The translations under genes and the position numbers were made by a program. A stretch of 64,000 nucleotides of DNA from Gillisella taibaishanensis (lineage in GTDB: Bacteria > Pseudomonadota > Alphaproteobacteria > Rhizobiales > Rhizobiaceae). Under the pieces are notes generated by a model. The model made no database searches. It was not told where the DNA came from and worked only from the letters and a program-made list of their open reading frames with translations. The DNA lies in the NCBI RefSeq assembly GCF_001938985.1, contig NZ_MKIN01000024.1, forward strand, positions 62,407-126,406. Direction: 5' to 3'. Shown piece after piece: positions 1 to 10,157 of the stretch (positions are counted from its first letter, which is position 1; every line of letters starts with the position of its first letter).

Positions 1-1036
<1,036 letters not shown>

Positions 1037-1821
1037 GGGAAAAGTCCATCAGGTTGGGCCGCTCGTGGGGCTTCGATAGAGGCGATACAGGACGCCGGTC
1101 GGGGCAAGCTAAGAGGCAAACGCGACAGCGTGAAATCCTGCATAATTTTCATATTCTATTTGCGACTAATGCGTCGCAAATAGAAGTATCAAGGTGCAAG
1201 CGTTTCACAAGATGCGTCTTTGCTCAAGCCGCTTTGTAAAAGTCGCCCAGCTTTATCATGATCACGATCAGGCTCAGGTTTGGCTTGCCGCGATATCTCG
1301 CAGCAGAAGGCTTCGTCAGGATTTTTTACATACACGAACGGGAATGTCTTCCGCTTTTTTGCATAAAATAAATATGAATTTCACTATTATTTATGCATCC
1401 ATAGGATGTGTACGGGAGGTGATGAGCATCTCTCAAGAATTCTTCGAAAATTTGCTGATGTCGCATTTCGCATCTCAATCTCTTAAAATGACTTTTATCA
1501 AGTTTCAAATTTAAGAGACTGTTTTGTATCCGTAAAACTACATTGTAGCCTTCGTGATAAAGCGGACCTGAAATTTTCAATCACGAAAAAGTGATGAAAT
1601 CCAATGCTGCATTGCGAGAGGCATCACATTTCAGTCCCTGGGGTGAATTACTTTTGGTTGTGTGATTTTGCGGCAAAACGATGCCGCCGGATCCGATGCG
1701 GCGCGGTCGATGTCCGCAGGACAATCTGCGGCCCGCCTGCCGTGCTGCTCCCGCCGCCGTGGACCGGACGGTCTCCATGGCGGCTCTTCAGCCAGGTCGT
1801 TTTTCACGGAGGATTTATGCG
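1037..1821. other. Long intergenic region between pepT and the carbonic anhydrase
   Basis: About 785 bp with no convincing gene. The part from about 1320 to 1600 is clearly AT-richer than the flanking genes. It contains a perfect 11-bp-arm palindrome (1156-1183) and an imperfect AT-rich inverted repeat around 1360-1402 (TGCATAAAATAA ... TTATTTATGCA). Short open frames here lack ribosome binding sites and recognisable protein features. Confidence 0.6.
1156..1183. promoter_or_regulatory. Perfect palindrome, probable operator
   Basis: CTATTTGCGAC, a six-base spacer TAATGC, then GTCGCAAATAG: the two 11-base arms are exact reverse complements. No T-tract follows on either strand, so it is not a typical terminator. 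It lies 120 bp upstream of pepT and about 640 bp upstream of the carbonic anhydrase. A dimeric transcription factor site is the simplest reading; the factor is unknown. Confidence 0.5.
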
Positions 1822-2526
1822 ATGAGTGATTTTTTGAAACGGGTTTCCAATTTTCGGGAAGAGATTTTCCCCAGTCATTCCGGTCTTTATCGAAAGCTTG
1901 CCCGCGAAGGGCAGCAGCCGCAGGCGTTGATGATTTCCTGCGCCGATAGCCGGGTCATGCCTGAGGTCATTACTCAATCGGGACCTGGCGAGCTCTTCGT
2001 CTGCCGCAATGCCGGCAATATCGTGCCACCGTTTTCGACCATGAACGGCGGCGTTTCCTCTGCCATCGAATACGCCGTCGTGGCGCTGGGTGTGCGTGAC
2101 ATCGTCGTCTGCGGCCATTCCGATTGCGGCGCGATGAAAGGACTTTGCAATCACGAACTGCTCGCGCCTATGCCCAATGTCGCGGCCTGGCTGCGCCATA
2201 GCCAAGCGGCCTATTCCATCGTCTGCGAGGCCTATCCAGAGGAACTCTCAAGCCAGGACAAGGTCCGGGCCGTTGCCATGGAAAATGTGGTAATTCAGCT
2301 CGATCACTTGCGCACTCATCCTTCCGTGGCGGCCAAGCTCGCCACCAACGATATTAGTTTGCATGGTTGGTTCTTCGATATCGAAACGGGCGAGGTGCAG
2401 GTCTATGACGGAGCGGAGAAGCGCTTTTTGGTAATCGAAGGCGAAAAGCCGTTGCCGGTTGCCGTATCCGGCCGGCCGACGCCGCATATCATGGACGATC
2501 CGTTCATGGCGCTGGCGGCGGAGTGA
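1822..2526 (+). CDS. Beta-class carbonic anhydrase
   Basis: A 234-residue zinc enzyme that interconverts CO2 and bicarbonate in the cytoplasm. The beta-class zinc site is complete: C40-x-D42-x-R44 (SCADSRV) and H99-x-x-C102 (GHSDCG). The ATG at 1822 follows GGAGGA at 1808-1813 with normal spacing, so an upstream in-frame extension from 1681 is unlikely. The next gene, a SulP-family transporter, begins 4 bp after the stop; the two are almost certainly cotranscribed. This pairing is known for bicarbonate uptake/hydration modules, so the enzyme probably balances bicarbonate for anabolic carboxylations. The exact subclass and symbol are not assigned. Confidence 0.95.
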   Translation: MSDFLKRVSNFREEIFPSHSGLYRKLAREGQQPQALMISCADSRVMPEVITQSGPGELFVCRNAGNIVPPFSTMNGGVSSAIEYAVVALGVRDIVVCGHSDCGAMKGLCNHELLAPMPNVAAWLRHSQAAYSIVCEAYPEELSSQDKVRAVAMENVVIQLDHLRTHPSVAAKLATNDISLHGWFFDIETGEVQVYDGAEKRFLVIEGEKPLPVAVSGRPTPHIMDDPFMALAAE

Positions 2527-2530
2527 GGCG

Positions 2531-4057
2531 ATGGAAAGCACCAATTCCACACTGACCCGTGATGTCGCTTCGTCGATCGTCGTCTTTCTCGTTGCCATTC
2601 CACTCTGCCTCGGCATTGCCATCGCCTCCGGCGTGCCTGTGGCCATGGGCCTCGTCTCCGGCATTGTCGGCGGTATCGTCATCGGCTCCATCGCCGGATC
2701 GCCGCTGCAGGTCTCGGGGCCGGCTGCGGGCCTTGCCGTCATCGTTTTCGGCTTTGTCGAGGAATACGGTCTTGTTCTCCTCGGCCCTGTCCTGATCGTC
2801 GCCGGCGCTTTGCAGATCCTGGCCGGCTATCTCAAGCTCGGCTCCTGGTTTCGCGCCATTTCGCCGGCGGTCGTGCATGGTATGCTGGCCGGGATTGGCA
2901 TACTGATCGTACTCGGCCAGGTGCATGTACTGATGGATGCCAAGCCAGCCGCCGGCGGCGTCGACAATGTCGCCGCCATGGATGAAACCATCGGCAAAGT
3001 GCTCGGCGGCGGCCTCAGCAATCACAGCATGGCGCTAGCCGTCGGCCTGTTTTCGCTGCTTGCCATGGTCGGCTGGGAAAAGCTGCGGCCCGCTCGGTTG
3101 CGGTTGGTGCCGGGCGCGTTGATCGGCGTTGCTGGCGGTACGCTTCTGGCCGTGATGCTCGACCTGCCGATTGCCCGCGTCCAGGTGCCAGCCACGCTTC
3201 TCGAAGGTATCCGTCTGCCAACTGTCGAGAGTTTTGCCGGACTTGCCCAGCCGGGCGTGATCGCCACCGTGCTGATTATTGCGGTTATCGCCAGCGCAGA
3301 GACACTACTGTCGGCCGCCGCCGTCGACCGTATGCATGACGGTGAGCGCACCCGGTTCAACAAGGAACTGGTAGCCCAGGGCGTCGGCAACAGCATATGC
3401 GGCTTTCTCGGCGCTTTGCCGGTCACAGGCGTGATCGTCCGCTCTTCGGCCAATATCCAGGCCGGGGCGGCCACGCGGCGCTCCACCATTTTGCATGGTG
3501 TGTGGATCCTCGCGCTGGTGGCGCTGCTGCCGCAATTGCTCGGCGTGGTGCCACTGACGGCGCTGGCGGCCGTGCTGCTGGTCACCGGCTGGCGGCTTGT
3601 CAGCCTTCAGCATGTCCGTCATCTCTTCGATCATCACGGCTGGGTACCTGTCGCGATCTGGGGCGCAACGGTCAGCCTCGTCGTCGTGCAGGATTTGCTG
3701 GTGGGCGTTGCGGTCGGGCTTGCTTTGTCGATCGCCGAGATCATCCCGTTCCTGCGGCGCAAGCTGCATATCGATCATCAGGAAGATGCCCAAGCCATCC
3801 GGCTGCAATTGAACGGCGTCGGTACCTGCCGTGACGTTCCGGCGCTGCTCAGCACGCTGGAAGGGTTGCCAGACGGCAAGAAGGTGCTGATTGCGCCGTC
3901 GGGTCTGCGCTATGTCGACCACACCTGCGCCGAGACACTGACCGAGTGGGTGACGCGTGAGCGGCGGGCTGGCCGGCCGCTGGAAGTGCATGGCGCCCAT
4001 CACATGGCGCCAAAGGTCGCCTCGCTGGTGCAGAGGCTCGGTGCCGTTCCTGCCTGA
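2531..4057 (+). CDS. SulP-family inorganic anion (probably bicarbonate) transporter
   Basis: A 508-residue polytopic inner-membrane protein. Residues about 10-420 contain successive hydrophobic segments with SulP signatures such as PLCLGIAIASGVP near the N-terminus and GSPLQVSGPAAGLA. The C-terminal 95 residues resemble a cytoplasmic STAS-type domain (CRDVPALLSTLEG to VLIAPSGLRYVDHTCAETL). SulP proteins carry sulfate, bicarbonate or other anions. Coupling 4 bp behind a carbonic anhydrase argues for bicarbonate, but the substrate is inferred from context. The start at 2531 is preferred because it follows the carbonic anhydrase stop directly and begins a normal N-terminus. Confidence 0.9.
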   Translation: MESTNSTLTRDVASSIVVFLVAIPLCLGIAIASGVPVAMGLVSGIVGGIVIGSIAGSPLQVSGPAAGLAVIVFGFVEEYGLVLLGPVLIVAGALQILAGYLKLGSWFRAISPAVVHGMLAGIGILIVLGQVHVLMDAKPAAGGVDNVAAMDETIGKVLGGGLSNHSMALAVGLFSLLAMVGWEKLRPARLRLVPGALIGVAGGTLLAVMLDLPIARVQVPATLLEGIRLPTVESFAGLAQPGVIATVLIIAVIASAETLLSAAAVDRMHDGERTRFNKELVAQGVGNSICGFLGALPVTGVIVRSSANIQAGAATRRSTILHGVWILALVALLPQLLGVVPLTALAAVLLVTGWRLVSLQHVRHLFDHHGWVPVAIWGATVSLVVVQDLLVGVAVGLALSIAEIIPFLRRKLHIDHQEDAQAIRLQLNGVGTCRDVPALLSTLEGLPDGKKVLIAPSGLRYVDHTCAETLTEWVTRERRAGRPLEVHGAHHMAPKVASLVQRLGAVPA

Positions 4058-4082
4058 TGGAGTTGAAGCGGTAATACAAAAG

Positions 4083-4116
4083 AAAAAGGGGCGGCTTATC
4101 AGGCCGCCCCTTTTTT
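4083..4116. terminator. Bidirectional terminator between sulP-type gene and terC
   Basis: GGGGCGGC (4088-4095), a 7-nt loop and GCCGCCCC (4103-4110), with TTTTTT on the right and AAAAA on the left. It can end transcripts from both converging genes. Confidence 0.85.
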
Positions 4117-4127
4117 GCTCTTCACTG

Positions 4128-5117
4128 TTAGCCGTCGATAACCTCGGGCTTTTCAGCTTTTCGCGTTGCCCAGAGCGAGCCGACAATACCAGCCGCGAGA
4201 ATGGCAAGCGTGATGGTCAGCGAGATCAGCGGCGGGATCTTGGCGATACCCAGCATATCCGCGAGGAAGATCTTCGAACCGATGAAGATCAGCACCACCG
4301 ATAGCGAATATTTTAGATAGACGAAGCGGTGGATCAGGGCGGATAGCGCGAAATAGAGGGCGCGCAGACCAAGGATGGCGAAGATATTCGAGGTGTAGAC
4401 GATATAGGGATCCGTCGTGATGGCGAAGATCGCCGGGATGGAGTCGACGGCAAACACCAGGTCGACGAATTCCACCATGATCAGCGCCAGCAGCAGTGGC
4501 GTCATATAGGTCTTAAGCTTGCCGGTGGTCTCGTCGGTCTTGCGCACCACGAAGTGGTCACCTTCCAGCTTGTCGGTAACAGGCAGGAAGCGCCGCGCCA
4601 GTTTCAGCGCCGGATTGTTGGCGACGTCGTACTGGCTATCGCCGGCGAGCAGCATCTTCACGCCGGTAAAGACAAGGAAGGCGGCGAAGAAATAAAGAAC
4701 CCAGTGATAATTTTCGACAATGGCGGCACCCGCCGCGATCATGATGCCGCGCAGCACGATCACACCGAGGATACCGTAGAGCAGCACGCGGTGCTGATAG
4801 GCCCGGGGAATGGCGAAATAGCCGAATATCATCGCGATAACGAAGATATTGTCCATCGCCAGGCTTTTTTCGATGACGAAGCCTGTCAGATATTCAAGTC
4901 CGGCCTGGGGACCTGATTGCCACCAGATCCAGCCGCCGAACAGGACGCCCAGCGTGATATAGAAAGCCGAAAAGGCAAAGCTTTCGGCCATGCCGATCTC
5001 CTTGCTGTTCTTATGCAGAACGCCGAGATCGAGAACGAGAAGAAAAAGAACGATTGCGATAAAGAAAAGCCACATCCAAGTGGGCTTGCCCATAAAATCA
5101 ACCCAAAGAAAATCCAT
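4128..5117 (-). CDS. TerC-family integral membrane protein
   Basis: A 329-residue inner-membrane protein of the TerC/Alx family, whose members are linked to tellurite resistance and manganese export. It shows about nine hydrophobic segments and the family's acidic membrane motifs, including SLAMDNIFVIAMIF and ALIMVEFVDLVFAVDSIPAIF. The ATG at 5117 (MDFLWVDFMGKP) follows AAGGAAA at a suitable distance on the minus strand, whereas the longer frame to 5165 starts with unrelated residues. It is convergent with the SulP gene. No clear yybP-ykoY manganese riboswitch was found in the short upstream stretch. Metal specificity is not visible in the sequence. Confidence 0.92.
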   Translation of the reverse strand: MDFLWVDFMGKPTWMWLFFIAIVLFLLVLDLGVLHKNSKEIGMAESFAFSAFYITLGVLFGGWIWWQSGPQAGLEYLTGFVIEKSLAMDNIFVIAMIFGYFAIPRAYQHRVLLYGILGVIVLRGIMIAAGAAIVENYHWVLYFFAAFLVFTGVKMLLAGDSQYDVANNPALKLARRFLPVTDKLEGDHFVVRKTDETTGKLKTYMTPLLLALIMVEFVDLVFAVDSIPAIFAITTDPYIVYTSNIFAILGLRALYFALSALIHRFVYLKYSLSVVLIFIGSKIFLADMLGIAKIPPLISLTITLAILAAGIVGSLWATRKAEKPEVIDG

Positions 5118-5252
5118 CGAGGGTTTCCTTTGCCGGAGGGGTTTTTGTTGCAGTTCCGACATCACGGGTATCCGGCACTCGCGTCAGAGGGGCCCGGAAC
5201 TGCTGATATCTGGGTAAATGTGGCGGGCTTTGCCCATGTTCAAGCCCTGCGC

Positions 5253-5281
5253 TTGACATTTATGACACCTGCGCTTAGAGA
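5253..5281 (+). promoter_or_regulatory. Probable housekeeping promoter of rpsD
   Basis: TTGACA at 5253-5258 is an exact -35 hexamer, followed after 17 nt by TAGAGA (5276-5281), as is usual for alphaproteobacterial sigma-70 promoters. Transcription would start near 5288, giving a leader of about 165 nt before the rpsD ATG. Confidence 0.65.
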
Positions 5282-5290
5282 CCCCAGCCA

Positions 5291-5318
5291 ACGCCGGGCG
5301 TAAATGCCCGGTGTTTTT
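5291..5318 (+). promoter_or_regulatory. Strong hairpin plus U-tract in the rpsD leader
   Basis: ACGCCGGGC, loop GTAAAT, GCCCGGTGT (nine pairs counting one G-U), then TTTTT. It sits at the predicted 5' end of the rpsD transcript, about 135 nt before the start codon. It could be a 5' stabilising hairpin, part of an S4-binding leader, or a terminator if transcription starts further upstream. Confidence 0.5.
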
Positions 5319-5452
5319 ATGACATGTCCCGTGGAGGCTCCGCTGTTTCAGGGTGAGCCGCCTGTCAGGAAAGCCGAAAGGCGATCCAGAGGAGGGCGTG
5401 TTTCCTCGAAAAACGAGCCTGCAAGGGCCGCCAAGAACAAGAAGGAAATGCG

Positions 5453-6070
5453 ATGAGCAAGCGCGCTGCATCGAAGTACAAAATTGATCGCCGCATGGGC
5501 GAAAATATCTGGGGTCGTCCGAAGTCCCCGGTTAACCGCCGCGAATACGGCCCGGGCCAGCACGGCCAGCGCCGCAAGGGCAAGCTTTCCGACTTCGGCG
5601 TGCAGCTGCGCGCCAAGCAGAAGCTGAAGGGCTACTACGGCGATCTGCGTGAAAAGCAGTTCCGCGCCACCTACGACGAAGCTAACCGTCGCAAGGGCGA
5701 TACCTCGGAAAACCTGATCGGTCTTCTGGAATCGCGTCTGGACGCCATCGTCTACCGCGCCAAGTTCGTACCGACCGTGTTTGCTGCTCGTCAGTTCGTC
5801 AACCACGGCCACGTTACTGTCAACGGCGTCAAGGTCAACATCGGTTCGTACCGTTGTAAGGCTGGCGACGTGATCGAAGTGCGTCAGAAGTCCAAGCAGC
5901 TTGCTATCGTTCTCGAAGCAAGCCAGCTCGCTGAACGCGACGTTCCTGACTATATCGAAGTCGACCACAACAAGATGGTTGCCACTTTCGTTCGTATTCC
6001 TGCTCTGTCGGACGTCCCGTACGCCGTCATCATGGAACCGCAGCTGGTCGTCGAATTCTATTCGCGTTGA
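5453..6070 (+). CDS. rpsD: 30S ribosomal protein S4
   Basis: A 205-residue primary 16S rRNA-binding protein that nucleates assembly of the 30S body. The whole length matches S4: the N-terminal [20 protein letters not shown] and [17 protein letters not shown] stretches, then the S4 RNA-binding domain from about residue 95 ([14 protein letters not shown] ... [14 protein letters not shown]). AAGGAA at 5442-5447 precedes the ATG. As in other Rhizobiales, the gene stands alone instead of in the alpha operon, with its own promoter and terminator. Confidence 0.98.
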   Translation: MSKRAASKYKIDRRMGENIWGRPKSPVNRREYGPGQHGQRRKGKLSDFGVQLRAKQKLKGYYGDLREKQFRATYDEANRRKGDTSENLIGLLESRLDAIVYRAKFVPTVFAARQFVNHGHVTVNGVKVNIGSYRCKAGDVIEVRQKSKQLAIVLEASQLAERDVPDYIEVDHNKMVATFVRIPALSDVPYAVIMEPQLVVEFYSR

Positions 6071-6090
6071 TCTCTGTGTGAAATTCAGGA

Positions 6091-6115
6091 AAGCCGCCCC
6101 AAGGGCGGCTTTTTC
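6091..6115 (+). terminator. Intrinsic terminator of rpsD
   Basis: AAGCCGCCC, short CAA loop, GGGCGGCT and a run of T, starting 21 nt after the rpsD stop. Confidence 0.85.
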
Positions 6116-6283
6116 TGTTTGCAGCGCAATAAAATTGGGATGATGATGCGGCGTGTCAGCGTTGCGCACTTCAAATCTGTCGGGTTCAGATTGATCCAGG
6201 CAGACCTTTGCATTTCTTCAGTGCGTTTGTCCGTTCGGGAAAATCGGTCTTCACTTTTCCCTGCCAAATTCTAAGGGCGGTTT

Positions 6284-7210
6284 ATGGATCTGCAGGCAAT
6301 TGTTGACGGAATCGTTGCCGAGATGCAGCCCCGATTCGGGGAAGGCAAAGTAGCCGATTATATTCCCGAACTGGCGCGGATCGATCCCAATCAATTCGGC
6401 ATCGCCATCACCACTGTCGACGGCCAGACCTATACCGCCGGGCATGCGGATGTGCCGTTTTCCATCCAGAGCATCTCCAAAGTGTTCATGCTGACGCTAG
6501 CGCTGGGTAAGGCGGGTGAGGGCGTGTGGAAGCGGGTAGGGCGCGAGCCCTCAGGCTCATCGTTCAACTCGATCGTTCAGCTGGAGCATGAGCACGGCAT
6601 CCCGCGCAATCCCTTCATCAATGCCGGTGCCATTGTGGTGACGGATATGGTTCTGTCCGGCTACAAGCCGCGGGAGGCGATCGGTGAATTCCTGCGGTTC
6701 ATGCGCTTTCTCGCAGACGATGACAGCATCACCATCGACCACAAGGTCGCCGGCTCCGAACAGACGACCGGCTACCGCAATTTCGCACTTGCCAATTTCA
6801 TGCGCGGCTTCGGCAATCTTGAGCATAATGTGGAGATGGTTCTGGGCGTTTATTTCCATCAATGTGCGTTGGCGATGAACTGTGTGCAACTCTCCCATGC
6901 GGGTCTGTATCTTGCCAACAGGGGTACAAATCCGCTTAGTGGCTTTTCAGTTGTCTCGCCCAAGCGGGCACGGCGCATCAACGCCTTGATGCTCACCTGC
7001 GGCCATTACGACGGCTCCGGGGATTTTGCCTATCGTGTCGGATTGCCCGGCAAGAGCGGCGTAGGCGGCGGCATCCTGGCGATAGCGCCAGGCAAGGCCT
7101 CTATTGCAGTATGGTCTCCGGGATTGAATAAAGTCGGCAATTCAGCGCTTGGATCGGAAGCGCTCGAACTGCTGGCAAGCCGGACCGGCTGGTCCGTCTT
7201 TGGAAATTGA
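6284..7210 (+). CDS. glsA: Glutaminase (serine-dependent, beta-lactamase-like)
   Basis: A 308-residue cytosolic enzyme hydrolysing L-glutamine to glutamate and ammonia. The catalytic S-x-x-K motif is visible at about S63/K66 ([13 protein letters not shown]). Other family blocks include [38 protein letters not shown] and [13 protein letters not shown]. The length is normal for the family. The start follows a GGCGG-rich stretch and matches the usual N-terminus. It is flanked by rpsD and a YdjC-like gene and appears monocistronic. Confidence 0.96.
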   Translation: MDLQAIVDGIVAEMQPRFGEGKVADYIPELARIDPNQFGIAITTVDGQTYTAGHADVPFSIQSISKVFMLTLALGKAGEGVWKRVGREPSGSSFNSIVQLEHEHGIPRNPFINAGAIVVTDMVLSGYKPREAIGEFLRFMRFLADDDSITIDHKVAGSEQTTGYRNFALANFMRGFGNLEHNVEMVLGVYFHQCALAMNCVQLSHAGLYLANRGTNPLSGFSVVSPKRARRINALMLTCGHYDGSGDFAYRVGLPGKSGVGGGILAIAPGKASIAVWSPGLNKVGNSALGSEALELLASRTGWSVFGN

Positions 7211-7437
7211 GTGGCGCTCCGATTCGTGGCGGGATGGGCCGGGCTGAACGACCGGCTTGGAATGGAATGGGGTCGCGCGAAAGCAGTGGGCGTCGCGCTG
7301 TTAGAAAAACCCCGGAAGATGGCGATGCGCTTTACAGACTATGATATCGGATGCTCGCTGAAAGTGGTTTCGAGTCGTTCGATCATACGGTAAAAGTTCG
7401 GTGCGCATTCTTGCCCCGGCTATGATATAGCAGGCAA

Positions 7438-8262
7438 ATGGCCTGCAGGAGTGGGACAGTCTTGAACGTGATCTCGGATATTAAAGTGAATACGACGCCC
7501 TTGTGCATCGTTGCTGACGGCTATGGCCTGTCGCCGGGTGTCAATGAAGCGATTCGAACGCTGCTCAGCGAAGGCAAGGTCCGTGGCACCGGCTGCATGA
7601 CCCTGTTTGCCGACTGGCGCGACGAGGCCGCGCTGCTGATGCCCGTCATCGAGCGTTGCGGCGGTGCCGTCGGTCTGCACCTGACACTAACCAATTTTCT
7701 GCCTTTGAGCGGCGTCCAGCCGATGTGCTCTTTCCGCCGTCGCCTGACGCAGTCCTTCATGGGCGGCGTCGACAAGGGAAAGCTGCAGCGCGAATTGGAT
7801 GCGCAGCTCAACTCCTTCATCGACGTGATCGGCCGGGCGCCCGACTATATCGACGGCCATCAGCATGTGCATTTCCTGCCTGTCGTGCGCGAATGGTTGG
7901 TGGCGCGCCGCGATTTGCTGATCAGCCCGCGCGGCAATAGCCCGTGGCTGCGTGGTGAGCCGGATGCGCGTCTGGCGACAAGTCTTGCCCAGCGCGCCAA
8001 GATCAGTCTGGTGCAGCGCATGGCTCGCGGCTTCAACACCGAGATGCAGGCCGCCGGCTATACGATCAAAGGCCCGCTGACCGGCTTTTACGAGCGCAGC
8101 AAACCGAACGGTTTCGCCGACGCTCTGAACTATTTCCGTCGTCACGCGCCGCGCGATGCTGTCGTCATGTGTCATCCCGGCCATTGCGACGCTATTCTGA
8201 AGGGCCGCGACCGGCTTATCATGGCCCGCGAGGTTGAATTTGCCGAGCTGATGCGCCAGTAA
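7438..8262 (+). CDS. YdjC/ChbG-family carbohydrate deacetylase-like protein
   Basis: Up to 274 residues. Family marks are ADGYGLSPGVNEAI near residue 25, GLHLTLT near 80 and GHQHVHFLP near 140; the last two supply metal-binding histidines in YdjC/ChbG/HpnK proteins, which remove N-acetyl groups from small amino-sugar substrates. The first motif is normally ADDFG; here the second Asp is Gly, so one metal ligand appears changed. The start is uncertain: ATG at 7438 has no clear ribosome site, while TTG at 7462 follows AGGAG (7447-7451) with good spacing. The gene lies just upstream of ttcA without an obvious functional link. Confidence 0.8.
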   Translation: MACRSGTVLNVISDIKVNTTPLCIVADGYGLSPGVNEAIRTLLSEGKVRGTGCMTLFADWRDEAALLMPVIERCGGAVGLHLTLTNFLPLSGVQPMCSFRRRLTQSFMGGVDKGKLQRELDAQLNSFIDVIGRAPDYIDGHQHVHFLPVVREWLVARRDLLISPRGNSPWLRGEPDARLATSLAQRAKISLVQRMARGFNTEMQAAGYTIKGPLTGFYERSKPNGFADALNYFRRHAPRDAVVMCHPGHCDAILKGRDRLIMAREVEFAELMRQ

Positions 8263-8358
8263 AGGGCTGGCCTTTGACGCCGGTCATTCCGGTGCGAAGG
8301 CAAAACAAAGAGCATCAATGCCGGCAGCCGGCACTTCCGGGAACAGGATCGTTTGATC

Positions 8359-9273
8359 ATGAATATCGCCTTTTCAGGACAGACGGCCGAAGGCGCGGAG
8401 CGCGACGACGCCGTCGAGACCGAGGAAGGCGCGGTCCATCCGATTTTCGCCTCTGCTCCCCGATCTGTTTCCTTCAACAAGCTGCGCAAACGGTTGCTGC
8501 GTCATGTCCGTCAGGCGATTGATGACTTCGGCATGCTCAACGGCCAGAAGCGCTGGCTGATCGGTCTATCAGGCGGCAAGGACAGCTATGGCCTGCTGGC
8601 GCTGCTGATGGATCTCAAATGGCGCGGGCTTCTGCCCGTCGAGCTGATCGCCTGCAATCTCGATCAGGGTCAGCCGAATTTCCCCAAGCATGTTCTGCCG
8701 GATTATCTGACATCCATCGGCATCACGCATCGCATCGAGTATCGGGACACCTATTCCATCGTCAAGGAGAAGGTCCCCGCCGGCGGCACCTATTGTTCGC
8801 TCTGTTCGCGGCTGCGGCGAGGCAATCTTTACCGGATTGCCCGCGAGGAAGGCTGCGATGCGCTGGTGCTCGGCCATCACCGCGAAGACATCCTCGAAAC
8901 TTTCTTCATGAATTTCTTCCACGGCGGCCGTTTGGCGGCGATGCCGGCAAAACTGCTGAACGACGAAGGCGACCTGTTCGTGATGCGGCCGCTGGCCTAT
9001 GCCGCCGAAGACGATCTCGCCAAATTCGCTGCCGCCATGCAATTCCCGATCATTCCCTGCGATCTTTGCGGTTCGCAGGACGGTTTGCAACGCAACGCCA
9101 TGAAGGACATGCTGGCAGGGATAGAGGCGAAAATGCCGGGCCGCAAGGATGCCATGCTGCGGGCGCTGGCGCATGTGAACCCATCGCACTTGCTCGATCC
9201 TAAACTTTTCGATTTTTCCGGGCTCAATGTCACGAAGCCGTCACAGGAAGCAGGCAACGAAGAGAGCGAATAA
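8359..9273 (+). CDS. ttcA: tRNA 2-thiocytidine synthetase TtcA
   Basis: About 304 residues. TtcA is a cytosolic Fe-S enzyme that activates C32 of certain tRNAs with ATP and inserts sulfur. The PP-loop SGGKDS is at about residue 71. Two CxxC pairs (CSLC near 146 and CDLC near 234) bind the iron-sulfur cluster. The N-terminal 35 residues are a poorly conserved acidic leader. ATG 8359 is preferred over an in-frame TTG two codons upstream. The gene is followed after 30 bp by the inositol-monophosphatase pair. Confidence 0.95.
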   Translation: MNIAFSGQTAEGAERDDAVETEEGAVHPIFASAPRSVSFNKLRKRLLRHVRQAIDDFGMLNGQKRWLIGLSGGKDSYGLLALLMDLKWRGLLPVELIACNLDQGQPNFPKHVLPDYLTSIGITHRIEYRDTYSIVKEKVPAGGTYCSLCSRLRRGNLYRIAREEGCDALVLGHHREDILETFFMNFFHGGRLAAMPAKLLNDEGDLFVMRPLAYAAEDDLAKFAAAMQFPIIPCDLCGSQDGLQRNAMKDMLAGIEAKMPGRKDAMLRALAHVNPSHLLDPKLFDFSGLNVTKPSQEAGNEESE

Positions 9274-9303
9274 TAATACACTCTGTTTGTAGAAAGCCTC
9301 CCC

Positions 9304-10128
9304 ATGTTCCATGATCGCGATCTTGATAGCGTGCTGACGATTGTCAAACACGCAGCTTCCCTTGAAATCCGGCCGCGGTTTCGCCGTCTCATTGAAGGTG
9401 AGGTCGAGGAGAAGAAGTCCAGCATCGATCTCGTGACCCAGGCCGATCTCCTGTCGGAAAAGCACATGACCGAAGCGCTGCAGGCGCGTTGGCCGCATGC
9501 GCTTGTCGTTGGCGAAGAAGCCGCCGAGACTGATCGCAGCCTGATCGACAAGCTGAAGCAGGCGGACCTCGCCTTTGTTATCGATCCCGTGGACGGCACG
9601 TTCAATTTCCAGGCCGGCCTGCCGATCTACGGAACCAACATGGCCGTGGTGGTTAAAGGCGAGACTGTCGCGGGCATCATTCACGACTCGGTCCTGGGTG
9701 ATACGCTCGTGGCTTCCAAGGGCAGCGGCGCTCGATTCTTGCGCGAGGATGGTACGGTCAATCCGATTGCGGTCGCAGCCCCTGCCGATCTGTCGATGAT
9801 GGTCGGTACCATCTCGATCAACGATCTTGCCTACGAGGAAAGACGACGGGTGGCCGGTAATCTCGCCAAGACGAAAATGGCCTTTGCCTATAATTGCTCT
9901 GCCTACGAGTATTGGCTGGTGGCGACGGGCAAGGTACATTTCATCGGCCACTACAAGCTATATCCCTGGGACCATCTGGCCGGCGTGCTGATCCACCAGG
10001 AAGCCGGCGGCTTTACGGCGCGCTTCGATGGCAGCCCTTACAAACCCGGCGATCTCACCGGCGGCATTCTCTCGGCGCCGGACCGTGACAGTTGGGAACA
10101 GGTGCTGCGCGAGATCGTGCACGCATAA
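9304..10128 (+). CDS. Inositol monophosphatase family protein (first of tandem pair)
   Basis: A 274-residue Mg-dependent phosphatase of the IMPase/FBPase/CysQ superfamily. Metal and phosphate residues are complete: GEEAAETD near residue 65, DPVDGTFNF near 95 and PWDHLAGVLI near 220. In this superfamily the substrate may be inositol phosphates, histidinol phosphate, PAP or other sugar phosphates, and the sequence does not decide among them. A paralogue follows after 29 bp, so this is a local duplication. Confidence 0.88.
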   Translation: MFHDRDLDSVLTIVKHAASLEIRPRFRRLIEGEVEEKKSSIDLVTQADLLSEKHMTEALQARWPHALVVGEEAAETDRSLIDKLKQADLAFVIDPVDGTFNFQAGLPIYGTNMAVVVKGETVAGIIHDSVLGDTLVASKGSGARFLREDGTVNPIAVAAPADLSMMVGTISINDLAYEERRRVAGNLAKTKMAFAYNCSAYEYWLVATGKVHFIGHYKLYPWDHLAGVLIHQEAGGFTARFDGSPYKPGDLTGGILSAPDRDSWEQVLREIVHA

Positions 10129-10157
10129 CAAATCGACCGAAATTAAGAGGAACAGAC

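Noticed and set aside
5118..5250. yybP-ykoY manganese riboswitch upstream of the TerC gene
   Set aside because: Expected conserved segments such as GGGGAGTAG were not found on the minus strand, and the structured part of the region belongs to the divergent rpsD leader.
7211..7393. 60-codon frame starting at GTG right after glsA
   Set aside because: No ribosome site, no family resemblance, and the start merely abuts the glsA stop.
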